NCBI GenBank assembly: GCA_022791755.1
Contig: JAAVZR010000034.1
Location: 1 to 61,393, forward strand
Direction: 5' to 3'
Source of the DNA: Lachnospiraceae bacterium
Lineage (GTDB): Bacteria; Bacillota; Clostridia; Lachnospirales; Lachnospiraceae
DNA: 61,393 nt
Shown: in pieces, positions 15,613-25,821 of the stretch
How positions within the stretch are numbered: position 1 is the first letter of the stretch
How the letters are laid out: every line of letters begins with the position of its first letter
The notes under the pieces: model-generated
Told to the model about the DNA's origin: nothing
The model's input: the letters and a program-made list of their open reading frames with translations, nothing else
Databases searched by the model: none
Made by a program: the position numbers and the translations under genes

Positions 15613-17532
15613 ATGCGAACCATATCCAGAAGAGATTTTTTAAAGAGTGCGGCCGCAGGCGCCATGGGCGTGGCGGTGGCCGGTGTCCTGGGAGCCTGCG
15701 GCGGCGAGGCGGCGGCTACCGCAGCAGAAGCCACGACGGCTGCGGAAACCACGGCAGCCAATACCACGGCGGAGGCCTCCGCGGCAGCTGCGCCTGAGGG
15801 TACGACGGCAGGAGGCGAGGCTCCCGGCGGTGAGGGAGGAGGCCCGGGCGGTCCCGGCGGCCCCGGAGGACAGGGCGGACAGACTACAAAGGAAGTGCTG
15901 ATCGACGCGTCGGATCCGTTTCGTGTGACAGGAGAGGATGGTAAGACCGTGTATTATTCCATGCGCCGCACCTGGGTGGGTGAACCTCCGGTGATTGCGG
16001 ACAGTGATATCGCGGGAGAGTATTCGGCGGATATCATCATCGTGGGAGCCAATTATTCCGGGGCAAACTGCTTCCGCATGGCCTGTGAAAAGGGGGCAGT
16101 CTGTATCGTCATGGATTCTCAGGCGGAGGACAGCTTTTCCTCCTTCGGTGGACAGCTGGGACATTTTAATTCCCAGTGGCAGGAGAAGGTGCTGGGAATT
16201 CCGAAGGACTACTTCGATCCGTTGGACTTCATTGACAGTTATCAGCTGCAAAGCGCAGGCCGGGCGCAGCCGGATCTGATCCGCCAGTTTGCCCACCGAA
16301 ACGGGGAGATCGTGGACTGGATCACGGAATTATATGACGATGTGACAGCCATCACCAGCCAGGACGCGATTGATCCCGACAGCGATTATAATTACAAAAA
16401 AGGCTATTTTATGACCTACCCGGCCTGTCTGAATCTGGGATCAGGGAATTTTCAGAGTTCCGGCGAATTCTGTAAGGCCAGCGTGGCCAGGGGAATAGAG
16501 GCCAGTCAGGGTTCTCAGGCGTTTTACAGTATGAGCGCCAAGGTGCTAATCAGGGATGGCAGCCGTGTGACCGGCGTCATCGCCCAGAGTCTGGAGGATG
16601 AGAAATATTATCGCTTCCTGGCGAAGAAGGGCGTGGTATTAGCCACCGGTGATTTCAGCGCCAATTCCGATATGTACCGCTCCCTGTGTACGGAGGTTCA
16701 GGAGTGTAATCCCTATACCGATCTGACCGGCGCAGGCTGGGACGGCTATGGCCATCGCATGGGTGTCTGGGCCGGGGCCGTCATGGAGTTAGGCCCCCGT
16801 GCAGCCATGGGCGGCGCCACATCGTCGCTTCCCATGGGATTCTTCGGGGCGGCCGCAGGACTGTGGATCAATAAGTACGGAAAGCGCTATTGTAACGAAG
16901 CCTTCGGCGTGCCGTTTGTGGCGGGCTGTCAGAGTGCCCGTCAGCCCATAGACAGCGCGATCATCCAGGTGTGGGATGAGGGACACTGGAGAGAATTTGC
17001 CAAAAACCAGGCGCTGGGTCATTTCAATGCCAGCGACATCACCGAGGCGAAGATGGACCAGTACGCCGAGAGCCTGAAGGAGATCCGGGCTGCCGGGGCC
17101 GAGGGAGTAAAAGGAGTCTACTGTGCGGATACGTTGGAAGAGCTGGCCGGGTATCTGGGTCTGGAGGGCGAGTATGCGAAGAATTTCGTGGAGTCGGTGC
17201 AGACCTATGACGCGTATGCGGCAGCCGGCCGGGATGAAGATTATGCAAAGCCTGCGGATATGATGTTCCGGATCAGTGAAGGTCCTTTCTATGCGGAGAA
17301 ACTGACGAGAAATGCCAATATCGTGCTGGTGACGCTGGCCGGGCTGTTTGTGGACGGAAACCAGCAGTGCCTGGATCAGAACTTTGAGCCCATTCCGGGA
17401 CTCTATGCCACGGGCAATGCTTCCGGCGGACGTTTCCCGCTGCAATACACGGCGCCCATGAACGGCATCAGCATCGGCTTTGCCACGGTCTTTGGCGCGC
17501 TTTTAGGAGAACATTTGGCACAGAAGGAGTAA
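15613..17532 (+). CDS. Tat-exported lipoprotein, FAD-binding fumarate-reductase-like flavoprotein
   Basis: A 639-residue protein. The N-terminus has a twin-arginine motif (SRRDFLK, residues 5-11) followed by a lipobox ending VLGAC, so Cys29 should be lipidated at the outer face of the membrane. An Ala/Thr-rich and Gly/Pro-rich linker (30-95) leads into an FAD-binding domain of the fumarate reductase/succinate dehydrogenase flavoprotein class: the dinucleotide site reads IIIVGANYSGANCFRMA, the middle has VVLATGDFSAN and the end GLYATGNASGG. The usual FMN-binding domain and heme domain are absent. Related extracellular flavin reductases use small organic acceptors for anaerobic respiration. I chose the ATG at 15613, 3 bp after GGAGAAGGA. 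Acceptor unknown. Confidence 0.85.
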   Translation: MRTISRRDFLKSAAAGAMGVAVAGVLGACGGEAAATAAEATTAAETTAANTTAEASAAAAPEGTTAGGEAPGGEGGGPGGPGGPGGQGGQTTKEVLIDASDPFRVTGEDGKTVYYSMRRTWVGEPPVIADSDIAGEYSADIIIVGANYSGANCFRMACEKGAVCIVMDSQAEDSFSSFGGQLGHFNSQWQEKVLGIPKDYFDPLDFIDSYQLQSAGRAQPDLIRQFAHRNGEIVDWITELYDDVTAITSQDAIDPDSDYNYKKGYFMTYPACLNLGSGNFQSSGEFCKASVARGIEASQGSQAFYSMSAKVLIRDGSRVTGVIAQSLEDEKYYRFLAKKGVVLATGDFSANSDMYRSLCTEVQECNPYTDLTGAGWDGYGHRMGVWAGAVMELGPRAAMGGATSSLPMGFFGAAAGLWINKYGKRYCNEAFGVPFVAGCQSARQPIDSAIIQVWDEGHWREFAKNQALGHFNASDITEAKMDQYAESLKEIRAAGAEGVKGVYCADTLEELAGYLGLEGEYAKNFVESVQTYDAYAAAGRDEDYAKPADMMFRISEGPFYAEKLTRNANIVLVTLAGLFVDGNQQCLDQNFEPIPGLYATGNASGGRFPLQYTAPMNGISIGFATVFGALLGEHLAQKE

Positions 17533-17540
17533 TGGTCCTC

Positions 17541-18482
17541 ATGGATAAGAAAAACCTGCTGTTATACCTGGAAATCCCTTTTTGTCCGGTTCGCTGCCGT
17601 CACTGTGTCCGGGCGGAGCGGGCCCCGGCGCTGGAATACCGCCAGGCTTACCTGGAAGCGCTGCGAAGGGAGGTGCAGGCCTCGGCAGGGAGTATGCCGG
17701 ATTATGGAGTGCAGGCGGTCTGGGTGGGCGGAGGAATCGCCGGACATATGGCGGACGGCAGTCTGGGGGAGCTATTAAGACAGCTCCCCCGCTGGTTCTG
17801 CCTGTCTAAAGAGGCGGAGATCACACTGAAGGTACATCCCGGCATGGTGGGAGCGGAGACGCTTAAGGCCTGCCGCCTGGGCGGAGTGAACCGGCTCAGT
17901 GTGGAGTACGTGACTCACAATATTTTCGAGCATGAGTGTCTGGGACGTTTTTTAAATCCGCAGGCTATGGATGTGACGCAGATGGTTCTTTCCGACAGTA
18001 AGATAGCAAGAAGCTTTGATCTGATCGTGGGGCTGCCGGGTCAGACCAGGACTTCTCTCAGGGAGAGTCTGGAGGCTGCCCTGGATTACGGCGCCGTCCA
18101 TATAGCACTGTATCCCATGGAACTATATGAGAATACAAAGCTGTGGAGAGAATGGCGGCAGGATCCGGAGATACTTCGCAGGAATCTCAGGAAACGTCTG
18201 CCGGACGGCCCGGAGAAAAAAGCGCTGTGGGAAGAGGCCGCCTCGTTTCTGGAGGAGCGGGGGTTGCAGGAATATCTGCCCGGTCAGTGGGCGTTTCCCG
18301 GCAGTAAATGCCGTTACCGTGAGCTGGAAGCGGTGAAGACGGAGTGTCTGGCCTTCGGCCTGGGAGCCGTCAGCACCGTGGAGGGAGTCCGCTCTGTGAA
18401 TACACGGGACATGGAGCGATATCTGCGCTGCTCCTGTGAGCCGGAGCAGATCGTATGCAGCATCGAGCCTTTCATGGTTTAG
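17541..18482 (+). CDS. HemW/HemN-like radical SAM protein
   Basis: A 313-residue radical SAM protein with the N-terminal motif EIPFCPVRCRHC (CX3CX2C), the VWVGGG glycine motif and NRLSVEY block of the coproporphyrinogen oxidase-like family, and LIVGLPGQTRTSL further on. It is shorter than full HemW (about 380 residues), missing much of the C-terminal region. Full-length family members serve as heme chaperones or anaerobic coproporphyrinogen oxidases; this one may have another role. I prefer the ATG at 17541, which is 11 bp from AAGGAG; the ATG at 17532 overlaps the flavoprotein stop and is only 2-3 bp from that site. It follows the flavoprotein so closely that they should be co-expressed. Confidence 0.8.
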   Translation: MDKKNLLLYLEIPFCPVRCRHCVRAERAPALEYRQAYLEALRREVQASAGSMPDYGVQAVWVGGGIAGHMADGSLGELLRQLPRWFCLSKEAEITLKVHPGMVGAETLKACRLGGVNRLSVEYVTHNIFEHECLGRFLNPQAMDVTQMVLSDSKIARSFDLIVGLPGQTRTSLRESLEAALDYGAVHIALYPMELYENTKLWREWRQDPEILRRNLRKRLPDGPEKKALWEEAASFLEERGLQEYLPGQWAFPGSKCRYRELEAVKTECLAFGLGAVSTVEGVRSVNTRDMERYLRCSCEPEQIVCSIEPFMV

Positions 18483-18499
18483 GCTCTCTGAATCTGTGC

Positions 18500-18549
18500 A
18501 AAAAGAGGCTGTCGGGAATGCACAGCGCCACATAAGACAGCGCCTTTTT
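18500..18549. terminator. Bidirectional terminator between convergent genes
   Basis: AAAAAGAGGCTGTC pairs with GACAGCGCCTTTTT across a 21-base loop, with A and T runs on opposite sides. It can end transcription from both the HemW-like gene and larC. Confidence 0.75.
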
Positions 18550-18564
18550 GCATAAATTTGCCTA

Positions 18565-19983
18565 TCAGCGGTCCGGCGCCTGTTTGCCATTTAGCAGCTC
18601 TGCTGCTTCCGCCAGAGAGATCCCCTGCTCGGCGGCGATCCGTGCCAGATCATCGAATTCCGGTTTGGAGCGATGAACTCCCCACCCGCTGGCGTGCTTG
18701 ATACGGACATCGCCGTATGGGGTGGAGACAGTCTCCATACTGCGGGCCAGCGTATAGCGGTTACAGAGATATTCCCGGATACCCAGGGTGGTGGTGTGGC
18801 GGAAAATCAGGCGCAGCATGTCCTCCTTCTGCTGCGGATGACACATACAGCAGAGCAGCGTACCGGGCCGGTTCTTCTTCATCTGGGCCGGTACGGTGTA
18901 GACGTCCAGGGCTCCGTTTTCCAGCAGAAGCCGGGTCATATAGCCCACGGCCTCCGGAGAGATATCATCCAGATTACAGCAGAGCTCCGCCACCTGTCCC
19001 TGAGCACCCTGGGTCTCACCCAGCATGGCCCTGACACAATTAGCCCGGGGGAAATCCTTCTTTCCCATTCCATATCCGATCCGGGACACGGACATCACCG
19101 GCATAGGACCGAATTGACGGCAGAAATACTTTAAAAGAGCGGCTCCGGTGGGAGTGCAGAGTTCGCCGCGGATTTCGGTAGAGTAGATGGGGATACCGCG
19201 CAGAATGTGAGCGGTGGCAGGCACCGGTACAGGCAGGACGCCGTGGGCGCAGCGCACCTGTCCGCTTCCCACATGGACAGGAGAGGCCAGGATGTATTCC
19301 GCATCCAGTTCATGCATCAGCAGGCATACGCCTACCACATCAGCCACGGCGTCCATCGTTCCCACTTCATGGAAATGAATCTGATCCACGGGCATCCCGT
19401 GGACATATCCCTCCGCCTCTGCGATGAGCCGGTAGACAGACAGGGCGTCCTGCCGGACCTTCTCTGGCAGCGCCAGGTCAGCCAGGACATGTTCGATGGC
19501 ATGAAGACCGGTGTGATGATGGGAATGGGAGTGGCCTTCCCCGTGAGGATGGTGATGATCGTGCTCATGTTCATGAGGATGCGCCTCTTCGTGGTCATGG
19601 TCGTGATACTGGTGGGGATGCCCCTGGCCGTGGAGGTGATCCGGATGCGATCCTTCATGATGGCGATGATGTTCTTCGTCATGGAGGTGGTCATGGTGAT
19701 GGGCCTCGTCATGGAGGTGCTCCTGCTCATGGTGATGTCCGGTTCCGTGGAGATGCTCATGCACATCCAGGCTGTCCTCCTCAACTCCGCCGACCAGCAC
19801 GGACACATGCAGCCCGGTGATGCCGCATTTTACAGAAGGCTTCGCAGAGACGGATACCTCCGGAATGTGCAAATCGTTCATGCGGCATAGAAAGTCTTCG
19901 GGATCAGGGTGCAGCTGGAGCAGAGCGGCCATCAGCATATCACCGGCGGCGCCCATGCCGCAGTCCAGATAAATCGTCTTCAT
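18565..19983 (-). CDS. larC: Nickel-pincer cofactor biosynthesis protein LarC (nickel insertion)
   Basis: A 472-residue CTP-dependent nickel insertase that places Ni into the pyridinium-3,5-bisthiocarboxylic acid mononucleotide cofactor. It opens with the family's DCGMGAAGDM motif. Between about residues 77 and 155 it has an exceptionally His/Asp/Glu-rich insert (dozens of histidines in HxH and DHxH patterns) likely to hold Ni2+. The second half (FHEVGTMDAVADV, CTPTGAAL, CNLDDISPE) is intact and in the same frame, whereas in Lactobacillus plantarum LarC is made by programmed frameshifting. It is last in larE-larB-larC. No larA (lactate racemase) or obvious client enzyme is present in the window. 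Confidence 0.93.
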   Translation of the reverse strand: MKTIYLDCGMGAAGDMLMAALLQLHPDPEDFLCRMNDLHIPEVSVSAKPSVKCGITGLHVSVLVGGVEEDSLDVHEHLHGTGHHHEQEHLHDEAHHHDHLHDEEHHRHHEGSHPDHLHGQGHPHQYHDHDHEEAHPHEHEHDHHHPHGEGHSHSHHHTGLHAIEHVLADLALPEKVRQDALSVYRLIAEAEGYVHGMPVDQIHFHEVGTMDAVADVVGVCLLMHELDAEYILASPVHVGSGQVRCAHGVLPVPVPATAHILRGIPIYSTEIRGELCTPTGAALLKYFCRQFGPMPVMSVSRIGYGMGKKDFPRANCVRAMLGETQGAQGQVAELCCNLDDISPEAVGYMTRLLLENGALDVYTVPAQMKKNRPGTLLCCMCHPQQKEDMLRLIFRHTTTLGIREYLCNRYTLARSMETVSTPYGDVRIKHASGWGVHRSKPEFDDLARIAAEQGISLAEAAELLNGKQAPDR

Positions 19984-20005
19984 AATCTATCGCTCCTTTC
20001 AGTTC

Positions 20006-20842
20006 TTAGTTCATTCCGATATGGTTAATCATACTGGCATAGTATCCGGCTCCGAAACCGTTGTCGATATTTACTACGCTGACGCCGCTGGCACAGGAAT
20101 TCAGCATGGACAGAAGCGCGGAGATGCCGTGGAAGGAGGCTCCGTATCCCACGCTGGTGGGGACGGCGACCACCGGACAGTCGGCCAGACCGCCGATGAC
20201 GCTGGCGAGAGCGCCTTCCATGCCGGCGATGGCGATGATGACCTGAGCATCCATGATTTCGTCCATATGGGACAGAAGGCGGTGCAGTCCGGCGACGCCC
20301 ACGTCGTACAGGCGCAGGACCCGGTTGCCCAGAACCTCCGCAGTCAGCGCCGCTTCCTCCGCCACAGGCATATCGCTGGTGCCTCCGGTGGCCACCACGA
20401 TATTGCCCCGTCCGTCAGGGACAGGCATCTCTCCCAGAATACCGATGCGGGACAGGCTGTCGTACCGGAAGGGGATTTGGACCGGGGCGGAGGAGGAGAC
20501 CTGCTGCATGAGTTCGGCTGCTTCCGGACTCATGCGGGTGGTGAGTACCCGTTTCTGCCCGCGGGCCATCATGGTCATGGCGATATCGCGGATCTGCTCA
20601 GGAGTCTTACCGGCGCCGTAGATGACTTCGGCGATTCCCTGCCGCAGGGCCCTGTGATGATCCAGCTTGGCAAATCCCAGATCCTCAAATCCGGGATTTT
20701 CGGAAGCCTCGGGATCGGAGAGACCGGAAAGAGCGCTGCCTTTAAAGGGAGCTTCCCGGAATTTTCGCATGGCGGCCTCCACGGACAGGTCGCCGGATGC
20801 CACCTGTCTCAACAGTGCGTTTAATTCTTTTTTTTCCATCAT
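20006..20842 (-). CDS. larB: Nickel-pincer cofactor biosynthesis protein LarB
   Basis: A 278-residue carboxylase/hydrolase that acts on nicotinic acid adenine dinucleotide, the first step of nickel-pincer cofactor synthesis. The C-terminal half is PurE-like (VVATGGTSDMPVAEEA, DVGVAGLHRLL, VAVPTSVGYG, NIDNGFGAGY). Its ATG overlaps the larE stop by 4 bases (ATGA), and larC follows after 22 bp, so the three genes form one operon read leftwards. Confidence 0.94.
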   Translation of the reverse strand: MMEKKELNALLRQVASGDLSVEAAMRKFREAPFKGSALSGLSDPEASENPGFEDLGFAKLDHHRALRQGIAEVIYGAGKTPEQIRDIAMTMMARGQKRVLTTRMSPEAAELMQQVSSSAPVQIPFRYDSLSRIGILGEMPVPDGRGNIVVATGGTSDMPVAEEAALTAEVLGNRVLRLYDVGVAGLHRLLSHMDEIMDAQVIIAIAGMEGALASVIGGLADCPVVAVPTSVGYGASFHGISALLSMLNSCASGVSVVNIDNGFGAGYYASMINHIGMN

Positions 20843-21591
20843 GGCCGTACCTCCATATCCAAGAGTATCGTGTCAAAGAAGGGTTTCAGTTCCTTAAGAA
20901 CGGTATCCCGCAGGGCGACAGCCTGGGGCAGCTGCGCCTGGGGCAGCTGTATCCGGGCGGCATCGTGATAGACCCGGACCCGGAAATCGGAGAAGCCCAG
21001 CGCAGTAAGCCTGTTTTCGGCCTGCTCGATGCGTGACAGTACAGACGCAGCGATGGGAGTACCGGCGGGAATCCGGGTAGCCAGGCAGGCGTAGGCGGGT
21101 TTATCCCAGGTGAAGAGACCGGCTTCTTTGGACAGCTGTCGGATCTGTGCCTTGGTCAGACCGCATTCACGTAAGGGAGAGCGTACCTGCAACTCGCAGA
21201 TGGCCCGCATGCCGGGGCGGTCATCCGCCTGATCAGAGGCGTTGGTTCCGTCTAAGAGGACCGTGTAACCGTCCGCGGCCGCACGGCGGGTCAGGAGACG
21301 AAAGAGAGCGCGTTTACAGTGATAGCAGCGGTCCGGCGGATTGGCGGTCACGGCAGGTTCCGAGAGAATATCGTACTCCAGGACTGTGAGAGGCACATGC
21401 AGCAGAGAGGCCAGCCGCCTGGCATCCTCCAGCTCGAATTCCGGCTGGAAGGGAGTCCGGATAAAATAGGGACGGATATCCGCGCCGCAGGTAAGCCCCG
21501 CAGAGAGCAGATAAGCGGAATCCACGCCGCCGGAGAAACCCAGGGCGATTTTGGGATATTGACGGAAAAAGTCCTGCAAAGAGGGCGGCAT
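20839..21591 (-). CDS. larE: ATP-dependent sacrificial sulfur transferase LarE
   Basis: A 250-residue PP-loop ATPase (LGFSGGVDSAYLL) that adds sulfur to the nickel-pincer precursor. A CYHCK block near residue 98 and a further cysteine in YACLATR correspond to the conserved cysteines used by LarE as sulfur source or for cluster binding. The start at 21591 (AAAGGA upstream) begins right at the family N-terminus; the frame extends a further 38 codons upstream through the structured leader, which I regard as untranslated. It is the first gene of the lar operon and has its own promoter at 21819-21847. Confidence 0.9.
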   Translation of the reverse strand: MPPSLQDFFRQYPKIALGFSGGVDSAYLLSAGLTCGADIRPYFIRTPFQPEFELEDARRLASLLHVPLTVLEYDILSEPAVTANPPDRCYHCKRALFRLLTRRAAADGYTVLLDGTNASDQADDRPGMRAICELQVRSPLRECGLTKAQIRQLSKEAGLFTWDKPAYACLATRIPAGTPIAASVLSRIEQAENRLTALGFSDFRVRVYHDAARIQLPQAQLPQAVALRDTVLKELKPFFDTILLDMEVRP

Positions 21592-21812
21592 AGGAATGAG
21601 TCCTTTCTTTTTAGGGCCGGAAAGCGGCAAAACACCGGCTGGGCCCGTGGCATGATAAACCATAAAAGCCATGACGGCATACGGCTTCTCACCGGGAGCC
21701 GTCATGCCTTCATGGCAAGGGTACTAAAAAAGGAAAATTCGATTTTTCGCCGGATAGGGCGAGAGCAGCTCCTTCATGGAGCAGATCACACTGCCGAAAC
21801 AGAAGAGGCAGT
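21592..21812 (-). ncRNA. Structured 5' leader of the lar operon (candidate cis-regulatory RNA)
   Basis: About 220 nt of transcribed leader between the promoter and larE. Seen in order on the minus strand: an ACTGCC/GGCAGT stem, a GCTCC-ATGAA-GGAGC stem-loop, a CGCC/GGCG stem, an AT-rich hairpin (AAAAT/ATTTT) followed by a run of seven Ts that could terminate, then a long hairpin (21668-21716) with about 18 pairs in blocks GCCATGA/TCATGGC, GGCAT/ATGCC and ACGGCT/AGCCGT. The combination of a possible terminator and alternative stems is riboswitch- or attenuator-like. I do not recognise a known class. Metal or cofactor control is a guess. Confidence 0.45.
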
Positions 21813-21818
21813 AAAGAA

Positions 21819-21847
21819 ATTGTAGCAGATTTTTAAGGGTACGTCAA
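21819..21847 (-). promoter_or_regulatory. Promoter of the larEBC operon
   Basis: On the minus strand TTGACG (21847-21842), a 17-bp spacer and TACAAT (21824-21819). Transcription should start near 21812. Confidence 0.8.
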
Positions 21848-21947
21848 TGGATGTTTTGAGTATTCCATATTTCTGTCATTCCTCCCAGAGAGACGCCCCT
21901 CCCGTGGCGATGACGCGGGTCATCCAGTCGTAGGATTTTTTCTTGCG

Positions 21948-22304
21948 CCGCGCCAGCGTACCGTTGCCCTGATTCCCCTGGTTCTGGGCAATTTTTCCGC
22001 CATCGGCTACGACAATACTCTGATGGCAGCCTTTGTGGGCTGGAATTTCTCGCTGTTTGCGGTGGCGCTGGCCGTGGCCTGCAAGACGAGGAAGGCATCC
22101 TTAAGAGGAACGGCGCTGTCCTGCGCTGTACTGAATGTCAAAGAATACTCCTTTGGGGCTCCCTGTTTCCTGACCCTGGTAAACTATATTGATCCCAACG
22201 GTTCCGCCAACTTTGTGTATACGCTGATTACGGTGGCTGTCGTATGCGTCGTGACCTTCGGGGCCACCTGGATTCTGGGATGGGATGAAAGTGATTTTGA
22301 CTGA
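21948..22304 (+). pseudogene. C-terminal remnant of a beta-glucoside PTS EIIC gene
   Basis: The rightward frame ending at 22304 encodes about 115 residues without a start, ribosome site or promoter. It reads IPLVLGNFSAIGYDNTLMAA and later RGTALSCAVLNVKEYSFG, then a closing VVTFGATWILGWDES. This aligns in order with the C-terminal part of the intact PTS IIBC at 57994-59382 ([38 protein letters not shown]), but a stretch corresponding to the conserved TEPAMFG region is shortened. It is preserved between two leftward operons, so I interpret it as the decayed end of a deleted PTS gene. Confidence 0.75.
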
Positions 22305-22311
22305 GCCGGTA

Positions 22312-24168
22312 TCAGTCCAGTTTATTTATGATTCTGTCGTAGGTCAGAATCCCGTTGACCTCGTCCTCGATATCCGATACCTGGGTGTAGACCGCCGCCG
22401 ACAGTCCCTGACCGGCCAGATGACAAATCTGTGAGAGCAGGGCGGAGAATCTTTCGCGGAAATCTTCCTGTGATGTAAGGCTGCGGTAGCCGAAGCTCTG
22501 CCCGGTGGCGGTATGGCCGGACATGGGCAGAGCCAGGCCGCCGTACTCGGAGATCACCGCCGCCCTCATGCCGCAGCGGTTGGGGGAGGGGGTATCTTCC
22601 GGGCGCGTCCCGGCGCGGTCCAGACAGGGCGTGTTGCGTTCGGGGCAGGTCAGCCGCCGGAAATAATTGTGCACGCTTCGCATATCGCCGCCTCTGTGAT
22701 CAAACCAGCCGCTAGCCTGGTCCAGCGTGCGGGTGGGATCCAGCCCTCTGACGAAATCCGTGGCGCGGGCGGTGTCAAACTGTCCCCAGCCTTCATTGAA
22801 GAGAACCCAGCTGGCGATACAGGGACAGCTATACAGATGGGCGATGGTTTCGCGGGTCTGCCGATACCACTCCTGCCTGCCGGCGGGAGATGTGCGTCCG
22901 GTGGCAGCAGGAAGTTCGCGGTCCCTGATGCCCCGGGAGGGGATCAGGGTCGGCAGATAGCAGATGCGCAGCATGTCATAGGAGGAACCTCCGTTTGGCA
23001 TATCCTGCCAGACCAGCATTCCCAGCCGGTCACAGTGATAGTACCAGCGCAGAGGCTCCAGCTTGCAGTGCTTGCGCAGCATGTTAAATCCGGCTTTTTT
23101 CATGGTCAGGATATCGTGGATAAAAGCCTCGTCACAGGGAGCCGTGTAAAGCCCGTCCGGCCAGTAGCCCTGATCCAGGACACCATTATGGAAGTACGGC
23201 ACATGGTTCAGGCATAAGCGGGCGATCCCCTCGGCATCCCGCTCCACGCTGAAGCAGCGCATGGCAAAATAGGAGGCGACACAGTCAGTCACAGTCCTTT
23301 TTTGCGCCTTGTCAGGAAGGCAAAGCTCGATTTTCAGATCGTACAGATAGGGGGCTTCAGGGGTCCAGGGGAGAAAGTCGGGGATATCCAGGGAAAAATC
23401 AGAGGAGACGGTGGATAACTCAGCCACAGTCTCACCTTCTGCGGATGCCGTCACATGAAAAAGGGCATCCGGGGAGGGCTGATTGAGCGTAATCCGGCAG
23501 TGAAGCCGTCCCCGGTCATATTCCGGTGTGAGGCGGATGTTTTCCACATAGATATCGGGAACCCATTCCATCCAGACAGTCTGCCAGATCCCGCTCTGGG
23601 CGGTATAGAAGATGCCGCCTCTCTTTAACATCTGTTTGCCGCGGGTGTGACAGCCGGTATCGCTGTCGTCAAGGCAGGAGACGGTCAGCGTATTGTGTCC
23701 CGGATGAACCAGGACGGTGATGTCAAAGGTAAAGGGAAGATATCCGCCCTGATGGCGGCCGGCCTCGTGTCCGTTTACGCAGACGCGGCAGCGCTCGTCC
23801 ACCGCGCCGAAGTGCAGCAGAAGACGCCTGGCTTTGGGTATCCGGGGCAGGGTGAAACGGCGGCCGTAGTGCAGCACCTGACCGGGCTTAAGCTGGCGCA
23901 TCACGCCGGAGAGCATGGATTCCGGAGAGAAGGGCACCAGGATTTTACCGTCCCAGCTGCCGCGCGGACCGGGAGCGGATATCCCCCGGATGGCATAATG
24001 CCACAGGCCGTTGAGATTAATATAGCTGTCCCGCACCATCTGGGGACGGGGATACTCCTCCCATACGTGACCGGGATTGACCCGGTCGGTCCAGGGAGTT
24101 TTGAGGCTGTCGGGGGCGGCAGTCTCCTTGTTTACAGACAGGGCGTTTAGCGCATTCAGAAGCTTCAT
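22312..24168 (-). CDS. Glycoside hydrolase family 2 protein (beta-galactosidase/beta-glucuronidase-like)
   Basis: A 618-residue cytoplasmic glycosidase: N-terminal sugar-binding jelly roll (about 30-200), an immunoglobulin-like domain (about 200-300) and a TIM barrel. The acid/base glutamate lies in FNEGWGQFD and the nucleophile in SEYGG. No signal peptide. An AGGAGG site 5 bp before the ATG supports the start. It follows glpK by 52 bp on the same strand and may be read through from the glycerol operon; a galactosylglycerol- or glucuronide-type substrate would fit but is only inference. Confidence 0.88.
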   Translation of the reverse strand: MKLLNALNALSVNKETAAPDSLKTPWTDRVNPGHVWEEYPRPQMVRDSYINLNGLWHYAIRGISAPGPRGSWDGKILVPFSPESMLSGVMRQLKPGQVLHYGRRFTLPRIPKARRLLLHFGAVDERCRVCVNGHEAGRHQGGYLPFTFDITVLVHPGHNTLTVSCLDDSDTGCHTRGKQMLKRGGIFYTAQSGIWQTVWMEWVPDIYVENIRLTPEYDRGRLHCRITLNQPSPDALFHVTASAEGETVAELSTVSSDFSLDIPDFLPWTPEAPYLYDLKIELCLPDKAQKRTVTDCVASYFAMRCFSVERDAEGIARLCLNHVPYFHNGVLDQGYWPDGLYTAPCDEAFIHDILTMKKAGFNMLRKHCKLEPLRWYYHCDRLGMLVWQDMPNGGSSYDMLRICYLPTLIPSRGIRDRELPAATGRTSPAGRQEWYRQTRETIAHLYSCPCIASWVLFNEGWGQFDTARATDFVRGLDPTRTLDQASGWFDHRGGDMRSVHNYFRRLTCPERNTPCLDRAGTRPEDTPSPNRCGMRAAVISEYGGLALPMSGHTATGQSFGYRSLTSQEDFRERFSALLSQICHLAGQGLSAAVYTQVSDIEDEVNGILTYDRIINKLD

Positions 24169-24220
24169 GGGGATCCTCCTGTGGATGGAATGGATTTTTC
24201 AGAAGAAGGCGGCGGGGCTG

Positions 24221-25759
<1,539 letters not shown>

Positions 25760-25821
25760 TCACATGTCTGAAAGATGCGCTGCCGGGTGTATATGGGTTG
25801 TGGTTCAAAACAGTGTTAAAA

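Noticed and set aside
19207..19890. 227-residue Met/Val-rich frame on the plus strand
   Set aside because: Complement of the His-rich part of larC (CAT/CAC codons read as ATG/GTG); hydrophobic only by that accident.
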